NCBI GenBank assembly: GCA_011523835.1
Contig: WTFZ01000051.1
Coordinates: 1 to 64,000, forward strand
Direction: 5' to 3'
Length of the DNA stretch: 64,000 nt
DNA from: Synechococcus sp. CO36386bin_29
GTDB taxonomy: Bacteria > Cyanobacteriota > Cyanobacteriia > PCC-6307 > Cyanobiaceae
Positions within the stretch are counted from its first letter, which is position 1. The number at the start of each line of letters is the position of its first letter. Below the pieces are notes generated by a model. That model saw only the letters and a list, made by a program, of their open reading frames with translations. It had not been told where the DNA came from and ran no database searches. Made by a program: the position numbers and the translations under genes. Shown here piece by piece: positions 9,061 to 18,329 of this stretch.

Positions 9061-10125
9061 GTGAAGGTTGCATTTCTTCTGGCGTGTTTCACAGCGCTTG
9101 CTGGTCCGACTGATGCTTTGGCTCAAACGCTCCGCGTTGGCGTCAGCGGTGCTCCTCCTTTCGTGATGAAGGAAGACGACGCCTTGCGCGGAATCAGTCT
9201 GCAGATCTGGGATCAAACGGCTGACAGTCTCAACCGGCCGTACGAGCTGGTTCCGTTCCCGACGACGGAGGCAAATCTCGATGCTGTGGTGAATGGTCAG
9301 GTGGATCTGGCTATTGGGCCGATCAGCATCACCCCGGATCGTCTGGCCAACCCAAAGATCGACTTCACCCAGCCTTATTTCCACGGCACTGAAGATCTGT
9401 TGCTGCCGTTACGAACACCCGGCTTGCTGGCTCGACTGCGCCCCTTTTTCGGTTGGGCTGCTTTGTCATCTGCTGGTGGATTGCTTCTTCTCCTCTTCCT
9501 GGTCGGGAATCTGATCTGGCTGGCTGAACGCCGTCGGAATGCTGACCAGTTCCCGCGTCAGTACCTGAAGGGCGTCGGTAACGGCATGTGGTTTGCCCTG
9601 GTGACTCTCACCACCGTTGGCTATGGCGATCGGGCTCCACTCTCCAAAACCGGTCGAGCCATTGCGGGGGTTTGGATGGTGATGTCGCTTCTGGCGCTCT
9701 CCTCCATTACCGCCGGTCTGGCCTCAGCCTTCACCGTTTCACTGACACGGCTGGACCCCGCGGGGATCCGCGACATCACAGATCTGCGTGGAAAGACCGT
9801 TGCTGTGGTGGATGGAACGACCAGCCAGACCTGGGCAAAGATCTATGGCGCCCGGGCTCTGACGGCTTCAACACTGAAGGAAGCCATCGATCTTCTCGGT
9901 ATGAGCAAGGTCGATGGCGTGATCTTCGATGGAGCGCCTCTGCGTTACTACCTCCAGCAGAACCCTGGAGCGCCTTACAAGATGGCTCCGTTCAGTCTGG
10001 CCAATCAGACCTATGGCTTCGTCCTTCCCATCGACAGTCCGATGCGAACGCCGATTGATGTGGTGCTGCTTGGCATGCAACGCAAAGGAGAGGTGAAACA
10101 GATCACAGATGACCTGTTGCAATGA
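9061..10125 (+). CDS. GluR0-like prokaryotic ionotropic glutamate receptor / ligand-gated K+ channel
   Basis: Signal peptide, SBP family 3 lobes (LRVGVSGAPPFVMKEDDALRGISLQIWDQTADSL..., DLAIGPISITPDRLANPKIDFTQPYF) interrupted by two TMs and pore loop GMWFALVTLTTVGYGDRAPLSKTGR. GTG start at 9061 preferred over TTG at 9046. Confidence 0.88.
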   Translation: MKVAFLLACFTALAGPTDALAQTLRVGVSGAPPFVMKEDDALRGISLQIWDQTADSLNRPYELVPFPTTEANLDAVVNGQVDLAIGPISITPDRLANPKIDFTQPYFHGTEDLLLPLRTPGLLARLRPFFGWAALSSAGGLLLLLFLVGNLIWLAERRRNADQFPRQYLKGVGNGMWFALVTLTTVGYGDRAPLSKTGRAIAGVWMVMSLLALSSITAGLASAFTVSLTRLDPAGIRDITDLRGKTVAVVDGTTSQTWAKIYGARALTASTLKEAIDLLGMSKVDGVIFDGAPLRYYLQQNPGAPYKMAPFSLANQTYGFVLPIDSPMRTPIDVVLLGMQRKGEVKQITDDLLQ

Positions 10126-10159
10126 TCTGATCGAAAAACTGATTGAAAAACGGTGGTTT

Positions 10160-10399
10160 TCAGCGCAGGGGACCGTGTCTGCGTAAACCATCTTCGATCA
10201 GAAACGTGGCCAGGCTGCTGCAACTGCGGCCCTCGGCCAGAGCCTGTTGCTTGAGCCGATTCATCACACCGGAGGGGAGCGTTACATTGACGCGTTCAGA
10301 ATCAGCGTTCTCGGCGACCTGAGCGGCAGTGATCTCCTCCTGATGGTCCGATTGAAGTTGCTCCTGCAGCTCTTGGAGCAGATTCTGCAAAAAAGACAC
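10160..10399 (-). CDS. Ribbon-helix-helix (CopG-like) protein
   Basis: C-terminal ERVNVTLPSGVMNRLKQQALAEGRSCSSLATFLIEDGLRRH is RHH-like. ORF track starts at TTG 10426; GTG at 10399 is an alternative start. Confidence 0.65.
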   Translation of the reverse strand: MSFLQNLLQELQEQLQSDHQEEITAAQVAENADSERVNVTLPSGVMNRLKQQALAEGRSCSSLATFLIEDGLRRHGPLR

Positions 10400-10432
10400 G
10401 TTTGCGTACCTGATTAGTAACGTCAACGTACC
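10398..10432. promoter_or_regulatory. Candidate operator: two 13-nt direct repeats, 22-nt period
   Basis: ACGTTTGCGTACC (10398-10410) and ACGTCAACGTACC (10420-10432), 10 of 13 identical, at the start of the RHH gene and upstream of divergent 10485 gene. Confidence 0.35.
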
Positions 10433-10484
10433 GTATTTTCAATATCGTCTGGGGGTATTCTGGCATCGCTTTCTTGTTGTCTGG

Positions 10485-11078
10485 ATGGAGACTCTGACCC
10501 TCAAGTTGAATCCCGGTCAGGATCTCCTCCAGTCCCTCCATCAACTCGCTGTCGAGCAACAGCTCAAAGGGTTCGTCCTGGGAGTTGTCGGCGACCTCTC
10601 AGAGGCCTGTTTTCAGTGCCCTGGTCAACCTCAGCCCACCAGGATGCAGGGCGTTCTGGAAGTGATCACCCTGAATGGCACCGTGTCACCTGATGGTGTT
10701 CATCTTCATCTGAGCCTGTCCGATGGAGCCTGTCAGGTCTGGGGTGGTCATCTTGAACCCGGAAGCACTGTCTTGAAGGGTGTGCAGCTCTTACTTGGGC
10801 TGAGTGGGCTTCCAGACCAGAATCCGTCACCCCAAGAGCGGATTGAACTGGCGGTTCTCCCCGGTTGTCCCTGGTGCCATCGCGCCCGACAGCTCCTGGA
10901 TCGTCAGAACATTCCTCACAACATTATTTCGGTCGACAGTGATCACGTCTTTGCAACCTGCTTTGAGCGCAGTGGTCTCCGCCTATTCCCGCAGATCTTC
11001 CTGAATGGTGACTATTTCGGTGATTACAGCGCACTCCTTCAGCTGCATCAGAATGGACAGATTGATGCTCTGCGATGA
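10485..11078 (+). CDS. PPC/DUF296 domain - glutaredoxin-like fusion protein
   Basis: N-term LNGTVSPDGVHLHLSLSDGACQVWGGHLEPGSTV (PPC/DUF296); C-term LAVLPGCPWCHRARQLLDRQNIPHN...RLFPQIFLNGDYFGDYSALLQL (Grx with CPWC). Confidence 0.8.
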   Translation: METLTLKLNPGQDLLQSLHQLAVEQQLKGFVLGVVGDLSEACFQCPGQPQPTRMQGVLEVITLNGTVSPDGVHLHLSLSDGACQVWGGHLEPGSTVLKGVQLLLGLSGLPDQNPSPQERIELAVLPGCPWCHRARQLLDRQNIPHNIISVDSDHVFATCFERSGLRLFPQIFLNGDYFGDYSALLQLHQNGQIDALR

Positions 11079-11287
11079 GTGAGTCCACAGACACTGGTCT
11101 CTGGTCGCAGAAACCATGGTGGTGTCAGCCTTGGTCCATCATTCTCACCGGCCTTGTTGTGGTTGTTGGCAGTTGGGTGCTGATGCACCGAATCTGGATC
11201 ACCGGTTCAGCGGCGCTTGCTGTGGCGAGCTGGTGGTTTCTCTTTCTCTTGATCGCACCAATTGCTTATCGCAATCAGTCGCGCTGA
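11075..11287 (+). CDS. Small two-TM membrane protein
   Basis: 70-aa ORF overlapping the preceding stop (ATGA); hydrophobic segments. Confidence 0.6.
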   Translation: MSESTDTGLWSQKPWWCQPWSIILTGLVVVVGSWVLMHRIWITGSAALAVASWWFLFLLIAPIAYRNQSR

Positions 11288-11472
11288 GCAGCGCGAAAGC
11301 GCTGTTTTTCCTCCAGTAATTCAGCTTCCAACTGTTCGATCAGCTGCGTGACCAAAGCCTGAAATTCAGGCTGACATCCCCGAAATGCCGCTTTATGACG
11401 GATCGGTTCGTTGCGTGTGCGCAGATCGGTCAGCATCAGCTGAAGAGCATCGATTCTTGCGTTGCTGTTCAA
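11275..11472 (-). CDS. Small conserved hypothetical protein
   Basis: 65-aa charged helical ORF, tail-to-tail with previous gene. Confidence 0.45.
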   Translation of the reverse strand: MNSNARIDALQLMLTDLRTRNEPIRHKAAFRGCQPEFQALVTQLIEQLEAELLEEKQRFRAAQRD

Positions 11473-11513
11473 GATGTCAGTGCATGCGCGTGGCGAGGTT
11501 ATGACATCGAGAG

Positions 11514-12323
11514 TTAGGCCGGCAGCACCTGCCGGTAGCCGCCGCCTTCCACAACCTTCAATGGTGTGTCGTAAAGGTCTGACAGCACCTCATCACTCAG
11601 GACCTCTGCAGATGCACCATCGACAACGATATTGCCCCTGCGCATCCCCACCACGCGCGTGATTTCAGGGATGATTGCATCGATCTGGTGGGTGATCAGG
11701 ATCAGTGTGGTCCCCATTCGGCAGAGCTCTCGGAGTTGGTCCAGCAATCTGTGACGGGCCCGCAGGTCAAGAGCATTGGTCGGCTCATCGAGCACCAACA
11801 CCTGCGGCTGATGCACCATGGCCCTGGCAATCAGCACTCTGCGTTTCTGACCGTCGGACAGGCTTCCGAACCGACTGGCAGCCAGGTCTGACAGGCTGAA
11901 TTGCTTCAAAACATCAGCGGAATGTTGAATCTGCTGAGGCGTTGGCTGAAGTCCGCGTCTCAGACCGATGGCTCCGAAGAAGGCGGAGTGCATCAGTTCT
12001 CGGCAGGTCATCGCATCGGGGATGCGTTGCTGCAGCTCCGAATCCACCACTCCGAGATGCTCGCGCAAGGACCAGAGATTGATTCGTTCCTCGCCGAAAA
12101 GGCGCAGGTGGGACTGCGGTTGAACCACAGGATGAAGGCAGCGACTGATGAGCTTGACGAGCGTGCTTTTGCCGGCCCCGTTTGGCCCCAGAATCGCTGT
12201 GGACTCACCGAGCCAGAGACGCAGTGACAGATCCTGCACGATGCGATGACCTCCGGCCCAGGCTTCGATGCCCTGAAGGTCCAGCCATGGTGCGTTTCGA
12301 TGGCTTGCGTGCTGAAGGTGCAT
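11514..12323 (-). CDS. ABC transporter ATP-binding protein
   Basis: Walker A ILGPNGAGKSTLVKL, signature SLSDGQKRRVLIARAM, Walker B VLVLDEPTNALD. Confidence 0.9.
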   Translation of the reverse strand: MHLQHASHRNAPWLDLQGIEAWAGGHRIVQDLSLRLWLGESTAILGPNGAGKSTLVKLISRCLHPVVQPQSHLRLFGEERINLWSLREHLGVVDSELQQRIPDAMTCRELMHSAFFGAIGLRRGLQPTPQQIQHSADVLKQFSLSDLAASRFGSLSDGQKRRVLIARAMVHQPQVLVLDEPTNALDLRARHRLLDQLRELCRMGTTLILITHQIDAIIPEITRVVGMRRGNIVVDGASAEVLSDEVLSDLYDTPLKVVEGGGYRQVLPA

Positions 12324-12358
12324 GGAGTGATTGTGGCTGCTGAGCCGATGCGATCCCG

Positions 12359-12574
12359 ATGACCAACCGCTGCAGCCGATGCGGTTCCACTAGTTTCCGT
12401 GCCGATCGGTCTCTCGGAGGTCGTCTTGTCTGCTCCCATTGCGGGACACCTGCTGGCCAACACGTGCGAAGCGCGCGCCGCACCTCGGTCGTCCCGCGAC
12501 GTAAAGGTGTCCGGGTCTGGGTGATTCTGGCCCTGATGGCACTTGTGCTCGTTTTGGTTGTTCAGTCGCTCTGA
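12359..12574 (+). CDS. Small zinc-ribbon membrane protein
   Basis: CSRCGSTSFRADRSLGGRLVCSHCG plus C-terminal TM. Confidence 0.6.
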   Translation: MTNRCSRCGSTSFRADRSLGGRLVCSHCGTPAGQHVRSARRTSVVPRRKGVRVWVILALMALVLVLVVQSL

Positions 12575-12987
12575 ATGTCCTGAAGTCTGCCGGTGAGCAG
12601 CTTCAGGGTTGGCGCCAGGGGACGGAGCTCATTGAGTCTGGGGCTCAGAATCTGTCCAGTTCGCAGCTCTGCAACGGAAGCAAGAACCATGTCCTGCCCT
12701 TCATTCAGTTCAAGCAGGTGAAGATCTCTCTGAAGCTCGCCCAGGAACACATGGGCAGTGCGTTCGGAGGTGCTGTGTCTCATCCACAGCCTCATCCCGG
12801 CGGGGCACCAACCTATTTCTTCGATCAGCTCCCTTTGAAGGGCCTGTTCAGCGGTCTCCCCTGATTCGAGGTGTCCTCCGAACAGGCCCCAACATCCAGG
12901 GGCAGCGATGCCATCAATGTCATCACGAAGCTGAAGCAACCAACGTCCCTGACGTCGGAGCATTGCAATGGAGACATCGAATGGCAT
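12562..12987 (-). CDS. NUDIX hydrolase
   Basis: Nudix box GGHLESGETAEQALQRELIEEIGW. Confidence 0.88.
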   Translation of the reverse strand: MPFDVSIAMLRRQGRWLLQLRDDIDGIAAPGCWGLFGGHLESGETAEQALQRELIEEIGWCPAGMRLWMRHSTSERTAHVFLGELQRDLHLLELNEGQDMVLASVAELRTGQILSPRLNELRPLAPTLKLLTGRLQDIQSD

Positions 12988-12994
12988 CGGGTGC

Positions 12995-13243
12995 TCAGAA
13001 GATGCCGAGCTTCTTCTTCTTGCAATAACCGGCGCCGATGTTCATCCAGCCGGACAGGCAGGCTTTTCCGTTAGTGGGAGCCACTTCGTAGTAGATCGGC
13101 GACACGCAGGTTGTTCCCAGGGTGTTGACGTAACCCAGCGGACACTCCTCATAGCCGGGAGCCTTGGGGATCTCTTTCTGCGCCAGCGCTGACGCTGGAC
13201 TCAACAGGGGAGCGAGTGCCGCCAGCCAGATCAGCTTTTTCAT
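12995..13243 (-). CDS. Small exported Cys-containing protein
   Basis: Signal peptide MKKLIWLAALAPLLSPASALA; two C-x2-G-[YW]-x7-C units. Confidence 0.6.
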   Translation of the reverse strand: MKKLIWLAALAPLLSPASALAQKEIPKAPGYEECPLGYVNTLGTTCVSPIYYEVAPTNGKACLSGWMNIGAGYCKKKKLGIF

Positions 13244-13377
13244 GAATTGGGCAGGGGTGAAAACGGGCTGAAATTAACAGGAAATTGATTTGCTCGGGGT
13301 CCAGATCACAGGCAATCATTGACGCAGGTGCCTTCAATCATGTGTTCAGGCTCTATCGGTGAATGTCAACGATGAGA

Positions 13378-13911
13378 TCAAATGTCTTCTGGTCGTAGAA
13401 AAGAATCAATGCTCATCTCTTGGCGGCGCAGAAGAGCGAAGGTCGTGCCTGCATTTCCCCTGCAGATGCGCAGGATGTCATCCAGAGCTGTGATTTCAAG
13501 CCAGGCGGGGAACGATTGATTCACCGTTTTCATCCAAGCCAAGCGGCCACCTCCTGGCACTTCAGGACCGACCCAGCCTCCCTTGCGGAAACGGACCGAA
13601 ACCCGGGTGGCCGTTTTGATCGATAGTTCTGCCTCAACAGTGATCGCCGCAAATCGTCCGAGTGGACCATTGAGTCTCAGCAGGTTCAGGCCTCGGCTGT
13701 GATCGGGATCCAAGATCTGTAAGTTGTCCAACCATGGCGCTTGCTTCAGCCAGGGTTGGCTTGCACTGCTCCAGCGCAATTCCCAGACACCGCTGAGTTG
13801 TTTGCTCTGCTGAAGGAGGTTCACGTCAGCCGCAGCTTCTGCCCCCTTGATCAAGTCCGGGATGGACGGGTCGTTGGGATGGTCTCTAAGGAGCTGAATC
13901 AGTTGGTCCAT
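13378..13911 (-). CDS. PAP/fibrillin family protein
   Basis: LSGVWELRWSSASQPWLKQAPWLDNLQILDPDHSRGLNLLRLNGPLG...GNAGTTFALLRR. Confidence 0.75.
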   Translation of the reverse strand: MDQLIQLLRDHPNDPSIPDLIKGAEAAADVNLLQQSKQLSGVWELRWSSASQPWLKQAPWLDNLQILDPDHSRGLNLLRLNGPLGRFAAITVEAELSIKTATRVSVRFRKGGWVGPEVPGGGRLAWMKTVNQSFPAWLEITALDDILRICRGNAGTTFALLRRQEMSIDSFLRPEDI

Positions 13912-13915
13912 CGGA

Positions 13916-14386
13916 TCAGATCAGCTCCGGGTGCATTGGATCCCCCTTGAATGGTCCTTCAACGGCTGATGTGATCCAACCACCGTAAAAACCTCCTGGT
14001 TGGGGGATCACCGGTTCAGCATTGACCCAGCATCCCTGCATCAAACCCGGATACAGAGCAAACCATCCAGCGATGGCCTGAAACGATGGCGTGGGCGATG
14101 GATAACGCCAAACAGCACGATGAATCCTTCCCTGTGATGTCACCACATCGAAGTACTCCGCTACTCCTTTCCACTCGCAGAAACTTCGTCCCGCTGCGGG
14201 GGACAACAGCGCCATGGCCATCCCGGATGGCGGCAGGTAGTAGGTGGGAGGGTGATAGGTCTCCAGCACGCGTTGGCACCCTCTGCCATCGAAGAGAATC
14301 TCATCGCTGACCTTGATCAGCACGTGATCGTCGGTGGGTTCCAGTCGTGGTGGTCGGGGATAGTCGGCGACCCTTTCCGGTGCCAT
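13916..14386 (-). CDS. DUF427 family protein
   Basis: ETYHPPTYYLPPSGMAMALLSPAAGRSFCEWKGVAEYFDV...YPSPTPSFQAIAGWFALYPGLM. Confidence 0.75.
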   Translation of the reverse strand: MAPERVADYPRPPRLEPTDDHVLIKVSDEILFDGRGCQRVLETYHPPTYYLPPSGMAMALLSPAAGRSFCEWKGVAEYFDVVTSQGRIHRAVWRYPSPTPSFQAIAGWFALYPGLMQGCWVNAEPVIPQPGGFYGGWITSAVEGPFKGDPMHPELI

Positions 14387-14436
14387 GGCGTCGTCATCGT
14401 TTGATCTGATGATGGCGCTGTCTCAGCTGCACCGGA

Positions 14437-15141
14437 GTGATGCGATCTGTCGACCCCCACCAGCCGGTGGTGATCCTTGGTGGATTTCTCATCACTGAGG
14501 AGGCCTATCAGCCGATGGCCGAAGCCCTGCGGCTCTCGGGGGTGGAGCACGTGGTCGTAGTTCCGGTCAGCCGCTTCGACTGGTTGCTCACCAGCTGGGG
14601 ATTCGGCTGGCGACGTGTTCTGGATCGTGTCGCTGCCGCTGTTGATGCGTTGCAGCCCCTCTCGGAAAGTGGTCAGGTCACGTTGGTGGGCCACAGCTCA
14701 GGCGGTGTGATGTTGCGCCTTTATCTCAGTGACGAGCTGTTCCAGGCACGCCGCTATGGCGGTTCAGAACGTTGCAACAGACTGGTCACTCTGGGGAGTC
14801 CTCATCAGGCCATCCGAGCGACACCCCTGCGCGCCATGGTGGATCGCCGCTTCCCCGGGTGCCATCACACCGGCGTGGATTACGTAGCAGTCGCCGGCGC
14901 GTTGGATCTCAGTGATTCGACAGCATCAGCGTTCAGTCGACGCAGTGCTTCCGGCAGTTACAAGAGCATCGTCGGGGATGCTGCAGTGGCAGGGGATGGC
15001 CTCGTGCCGGTCAGTTCAGCTCTATTGAAGGATGCGCGTCCTCTCGTGCTGAACACCACCGCCCATGGTGGTCTGTTCGGTACGTGCTGGTACGGAAGTC
15101 CTGAGCGCGTTCAGTCCTGGTGGAGGTTTGTTCTGGGTTGA
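14437..15141 (+). CDS. Alpha/beta hydrolase (lipase/esterase-like)
   Basis: VVILGGFLI..., GHSSGG nucleophile elbow, LVTLGSPHQA. Confidence 0.8.
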   Translation: MMRSVDPHQPVVILGGFLITEEAYQPMAEALRLSGVEHVVVVPVSRFDWLLTSWGFGWRRVLDRVAAAVDALQPLSESGQVTLVGHSSGGVMLRLYLSDELFQARRYGGSERCNRLVTLGSPHQAIRATPLRAMVDRRFPGCHHTGVDYVAVAGALDLSDSTASAFSRRSASGSYKSIVGDAAVAGDGLVPVSSALLKDARPLVLNTTAHGGLFGTCWYGSPERVQSWWRFVLG

Positions 15142-15148
15142 CGTTGCA

Positions 15149-15754
15149 TCAGATCACTGCTTCCGGCCTTGGCTTCGGCAATCGGCCATCAATGCGCCAG
15201 TAACCGAACCAGTCAGGCTTCAGATCCGTCTCCGGTGGATTGGGAACTGACTGCAAGCTGATTCGCCATCCGCCGATGCCGTCGATCGGCAGACAGTCAT
15301 CGACGTCGCCCATGGTCTCGATCCCATGGAGATCATCCTTGTGCACCTGCAGGGATCCTTTCAACCAACGGGCTTTGGCCCGAGCCTTGGCGGCCTGCTG
15401 GGTTCTGGCCACCACCAGGCCGAATTGATGCTGTTCCTGAAGCGACTCACATTTGTAACCACCGAGATTGACGAACCAAAGCCGATCGATGGGTTGCGCA
15501 GTCCTTGAGGTGATGAGCTTGTCTGGCATCGCTGCTGCCGGCAGCGGCCGCACCGCAAAGCCATCCACATGAGTGATGGCTTTGTAGCTGTCGACATGCA
15601 GACCCTTCTGCAAGCCGAACCATTCGCGCTTCAGCGTTGGAATGGTGTCATCAATCGACGTTCCGACCACCCAGCGCACATCGTGGAGTTCCATATGACA
15701 CGTCGCCGTTCGACCGCCGAGCACCACGAGGAAGAGGGTCGCTTGAGTGCTCAT
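15149..15754 (-). CDS. DUF1543 family protein
   Basis: MSTQATLFLVVLGGRTATCHMELHDVRWVVG..., HVDSYKAITHVDG, WFVNLGGY. Confidence 0.7.
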   Translation of the reverse strand: MSTQATLFLVVLGGRTATCHMELHDVRWVVGTSIDDTIPTLKREWFGLQKGLHVDSYKAITHVDGFAVRPLPAAAMPDKLITSRTAQPIDRLWFVNLGGYKCESLQEQHQFGLVVARTQQAAKARAKARWLKGSLQVHKDDLHGIETMGDVDDCLPIDGIGGWRISLQSVPNPPETDLKPDWFGYWRIDGRLPKPRPEAVI

Positions 15755-16938
15755 GACGACAGGGTGAAGCCACCGACCAGGCCGCAAACCACAACAACCC
15801 GCCAGGCCGGTTGCTTCCAGCCCACCAGCAGCAGAAAGGCCACCATCGCCAGACTGAAATCGGCACTGTTCTTGATGCCAGCCAGCCAGACCGGCTGAAA
15901 CAGGGCTGCCAGCAGAACACCCACCACTGCAGCATTGATGCCTCTGAGAGCGCGTCGCATCGTTGCTCGCTTCCCGAGGACACTCCAGAACGGTAGGGCG
16001 CCTCCCACCAGCAGAAAGGCTGGAAGAAACAGAGCAAGCAGGGCAAGCAGGGCGCCGCCGATGCCCTGCAACCCGCCGCTCAGATCAAAGCCGAGGAAAC
16101 CGGCAAAGCTGAACATGGGACCGGGTACAGCCTGAGCTGCTCCATAGCCGGCCAGAAACTGATCAAGGCTGATCCACCCAGGGGGTACCAAAGATTGCTC
16201 GAGCAGGGGGAGCACGACGTGACCTCCGCCGAACACCAGCGATCCAGCCTGAAGAAATCCTGCCAGCTGCTGGATGGCCACCGGTCTGGCTTCTGCGGCA
16301 AGCCATGGCAGAGCTACAAGCATGCCGACCAACGCCACCAGAAGAAGAAGGGACACTCCTTTGTGCACGGGCACCTTGAGCCTTTCATGGCTCATGGAGT
16401 GATCGTCGGGGGGAGGCAACAGGGTGAGACCTGCGACCGCTCCGATCACCAGCGCCAGAAGCTGCACCCAGGCCAGAGGTACCAGCAGCACCAACACAGC
16501 TGCAAAAGCCATCAGGCTCGCTCGGCCCCGATCAGGTGCCAGCTTGCGCTGCATGCCAAGCACGGCCTGAGCTACCACGGCAACGGCCGCCACTTTCAGG
16601 CCCTGAAACCAACCTTCGGCCAACCAGTCCGGATTGGCAGAGACCACAGCTGAAGCCAACACCAGCAGAATCGCCGATGGAAATGTGAATCCAATCCAGG
16701 CCGCCACTGCTCCCGGCCAACCCGCACGCATCAGGCCAAGGCCCATCCCTACCTGGGAACTGACGGGACCTGGCAGAAACTGGCAGAGAGCCAAAAGGTC
16801 GGCATAGGCTGCGTCTGAGAGCCACTGCTCCCGTTGCACAAATCGTTCACGGAAATATCCGATGTGTGCGATCGGACCGCCGAATGACGAGCATCCGAGC
16901 ACCAGGAATTGACGGAATACATCGATCACGTCTGCCAT
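15751..16938 (-). CDS. chrA: Chromate transporter family protein
   Basis: MADVIDVFRQFLVLGCSSFGGPIAHIGYFRERFV...LCQFLPGPVSSQVGMGLG and repeated half with FGGGHVVLPLLEQ...GYGAAQAVPGPMFSFAGFLG. Confidence 0.9.
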   Translation of the reverse strand: MADVIDVFRQFLVLGCSSFGGPIAHIGYFRERFVQREQWLSDAAYADLLALCQFLPGPVSSQVGMGLGLMRAGWPGAVAAWIGFTFPSAILLVLASAVVSANPDWLAEGWFQGLKVAAVAVVAQAVLGMQRKLAPDRGRASLMAFAAVLVLLVPLAWVQLLALVIGAVAGLTLLPPPDDHSMSHERLKVPVHKGVSLLLLVALVGMLVALPWLAAEARPVAIQQLAGFLQAGSLVFGGGHVVLPLLEQSLVPPGWISLDQFLAGYGAAQAVPGPMFSFAGFLGFDLSGGLQGIGGALLALLALFLPAFLLVGGALPFWSVLGKRATMRRALRGINAAVVGVLLAALFQPVWLAGIKNSADFSLAMVAFLLLVGWKQPAWRVVVVCGLVGGFTLSS

Positions 16939-16981
16939 GAACGACCCTTGATGTTTCACGTCCAGCGATGTGTTGTAAGGG

Positions 16982-17242
16982 TTACCTTCCGCAACCTCGC
17001 TGCCGAACGATGGCGTAGCCCTCCCACATCGATCGAAAAGCGTCATTCGCACCAGCTGGCGGATCTCCAGCCATACTGATGTAAATTCTGTCCCGCATTT
17101 GGTCTTTGTAAGACTGAGGCATGGTGGGATCCTTGAAAGCAGCGCAGGTTTTGTCTGCAACTGCGACAGGGTCAATGACTGGTTGAGCCATTACGGGTGT
17201 ACTCAAGGCGATGATGACTGCGGGGATTGCAGTGCGATTCAT
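16982..17242 (-). CDS. Small exported hypothetical protein
   Basis: 86-aa ORF with signal peptide and two Cys. Confidence 0.5.
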   Translation of the reverse strand: MNRTAIPAVIIALSTPVMAQPVIDPVAVADKTCAAFKDPTMPQSYKDQMRDRIYISMAGDPPAGANDAFRSMWEGYAIVRQRGCGR

Positions 17243-17297
17243 TGATGACTGTCTGACTTGTCAACGATAGGAATCAAATGAGCCGCAAGACTCCATC

Positions 17298-17393
17298 GTG
17301 ACATCGATTAAAGCGCTGTGGTCCAAGGCTATCCAGATGGCTGTCGATCAATGGAAGAACGCCATTCGAAAAGCTCTGCTGCGTACAAATTAA
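17298..17393 (+). CDS. Candidate 31-aa small ORF, amphipathic
   Basis: GTG start; VTSIKALWSKAIQMAVDQWKNAIRKALLRTN in an otherwise empty gap. Confidence 0.2.
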   Translation: MTSIKALWSKAIQMAVDQWKNAIRKALLRTN

Positions 17394-17411
17394 TCAAAAT
17401 CTAGATCCATT

Positions 17412-17945
17412 TTATTCATCGGAGTCCCAATCATCGTTGTTCATTGAGTCGGTTTTTGGAAGTCGATCATTCAGGCTGGTTGAGCTACAGCTTGATCGAC
17501 CACCAATGGAAGGTTCCCTATTTGGGCAATTCGGATTATTGACAGCACGCATGTATTGGTTACCCCACAACAATGTGGCACGACCGGTTAACAGGCCATA
17601 GCGCCGATTTGCGCCTTTGCAGGTATGCCCCTTCCCAGCCAATTGAGGCTCATTTTGACCAAAAATTCCTTGATATTGACAGACGATTGATCTGCATTGA
17701 CCTGCACCTGAATAGGCGTAACCAGCAGGACACGAATTTCCCATTTCGTTTTGCAGGCCAGGCCGGTTGGTTTGATCAACCTGCATGACTTTTTGTTGAC
17801 TTACGTCAGTGGTCATCGCCTTGACGCATCCAACGTAGTCCTTGGCTTCAAGACACATTGCATGGATCTTGGGGTCGACGCCCTGGGCCATGGCAGATGC
17901 ACCACTGAGGAAAAGTGCTGTGAGCGTGAGTAGAGATCGATGCAT
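17412..17945 (-). CDS. Exported Cys-rich hypothetical protein
   Basis: MHRSLLTLTALFLSGASAMAQ signal peptide; contains C-x2-G-Y-x7-C. Confidence 0.6.
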   Translation of the reverse strand: MHRSLLTLTALFLSGASAMAQGVDPKIHAMCLEAKDYVGCVKAMTTDVSQQKVMQVDQTNRPGLQNEMGNSCPAGYAYSGAGQCRSIVCQYQGIFGQNEPQLAGKGHTCKGANRRYGLLTGRATLLWGNQYMRAVNNPNCPNREPSIGGRSSCSSTSLNDRLPKTDSMNNDDWDSDE

Positions 17946-18329
17946 GCAAGCTTTTTGGTAAAACGACTTGATGATTAAATTCGATGGCAATTGAAAGGCT
18001 TGACTGTCCTCTCGATATGTCAAAATATGATTGTAACATAATTGAGCTCTCTCAAATCAGCTTGATCCTGATGGCCCTGGGGACTGAAAGAAAAAACTCT
18101 ATTGATCAATGACAGCTGGCAATATTGACAAATAATGGCCATGAGTAAGTGTATGTATTGTCATCACTTCGCTCTGCATGTTTGTGATGTTTTAGCGCGA
18201 AGCAGTACCACTTAAGTATTGATATTGATCCTTGAACGCTCTGGCATTTCAGTTTTGCTTCGTTTCCATGGCACGGCCATGCAATTTGCTAGTTTTGTTG
18301 AAATATGCTCGACGGTTGTTCGATTATTA

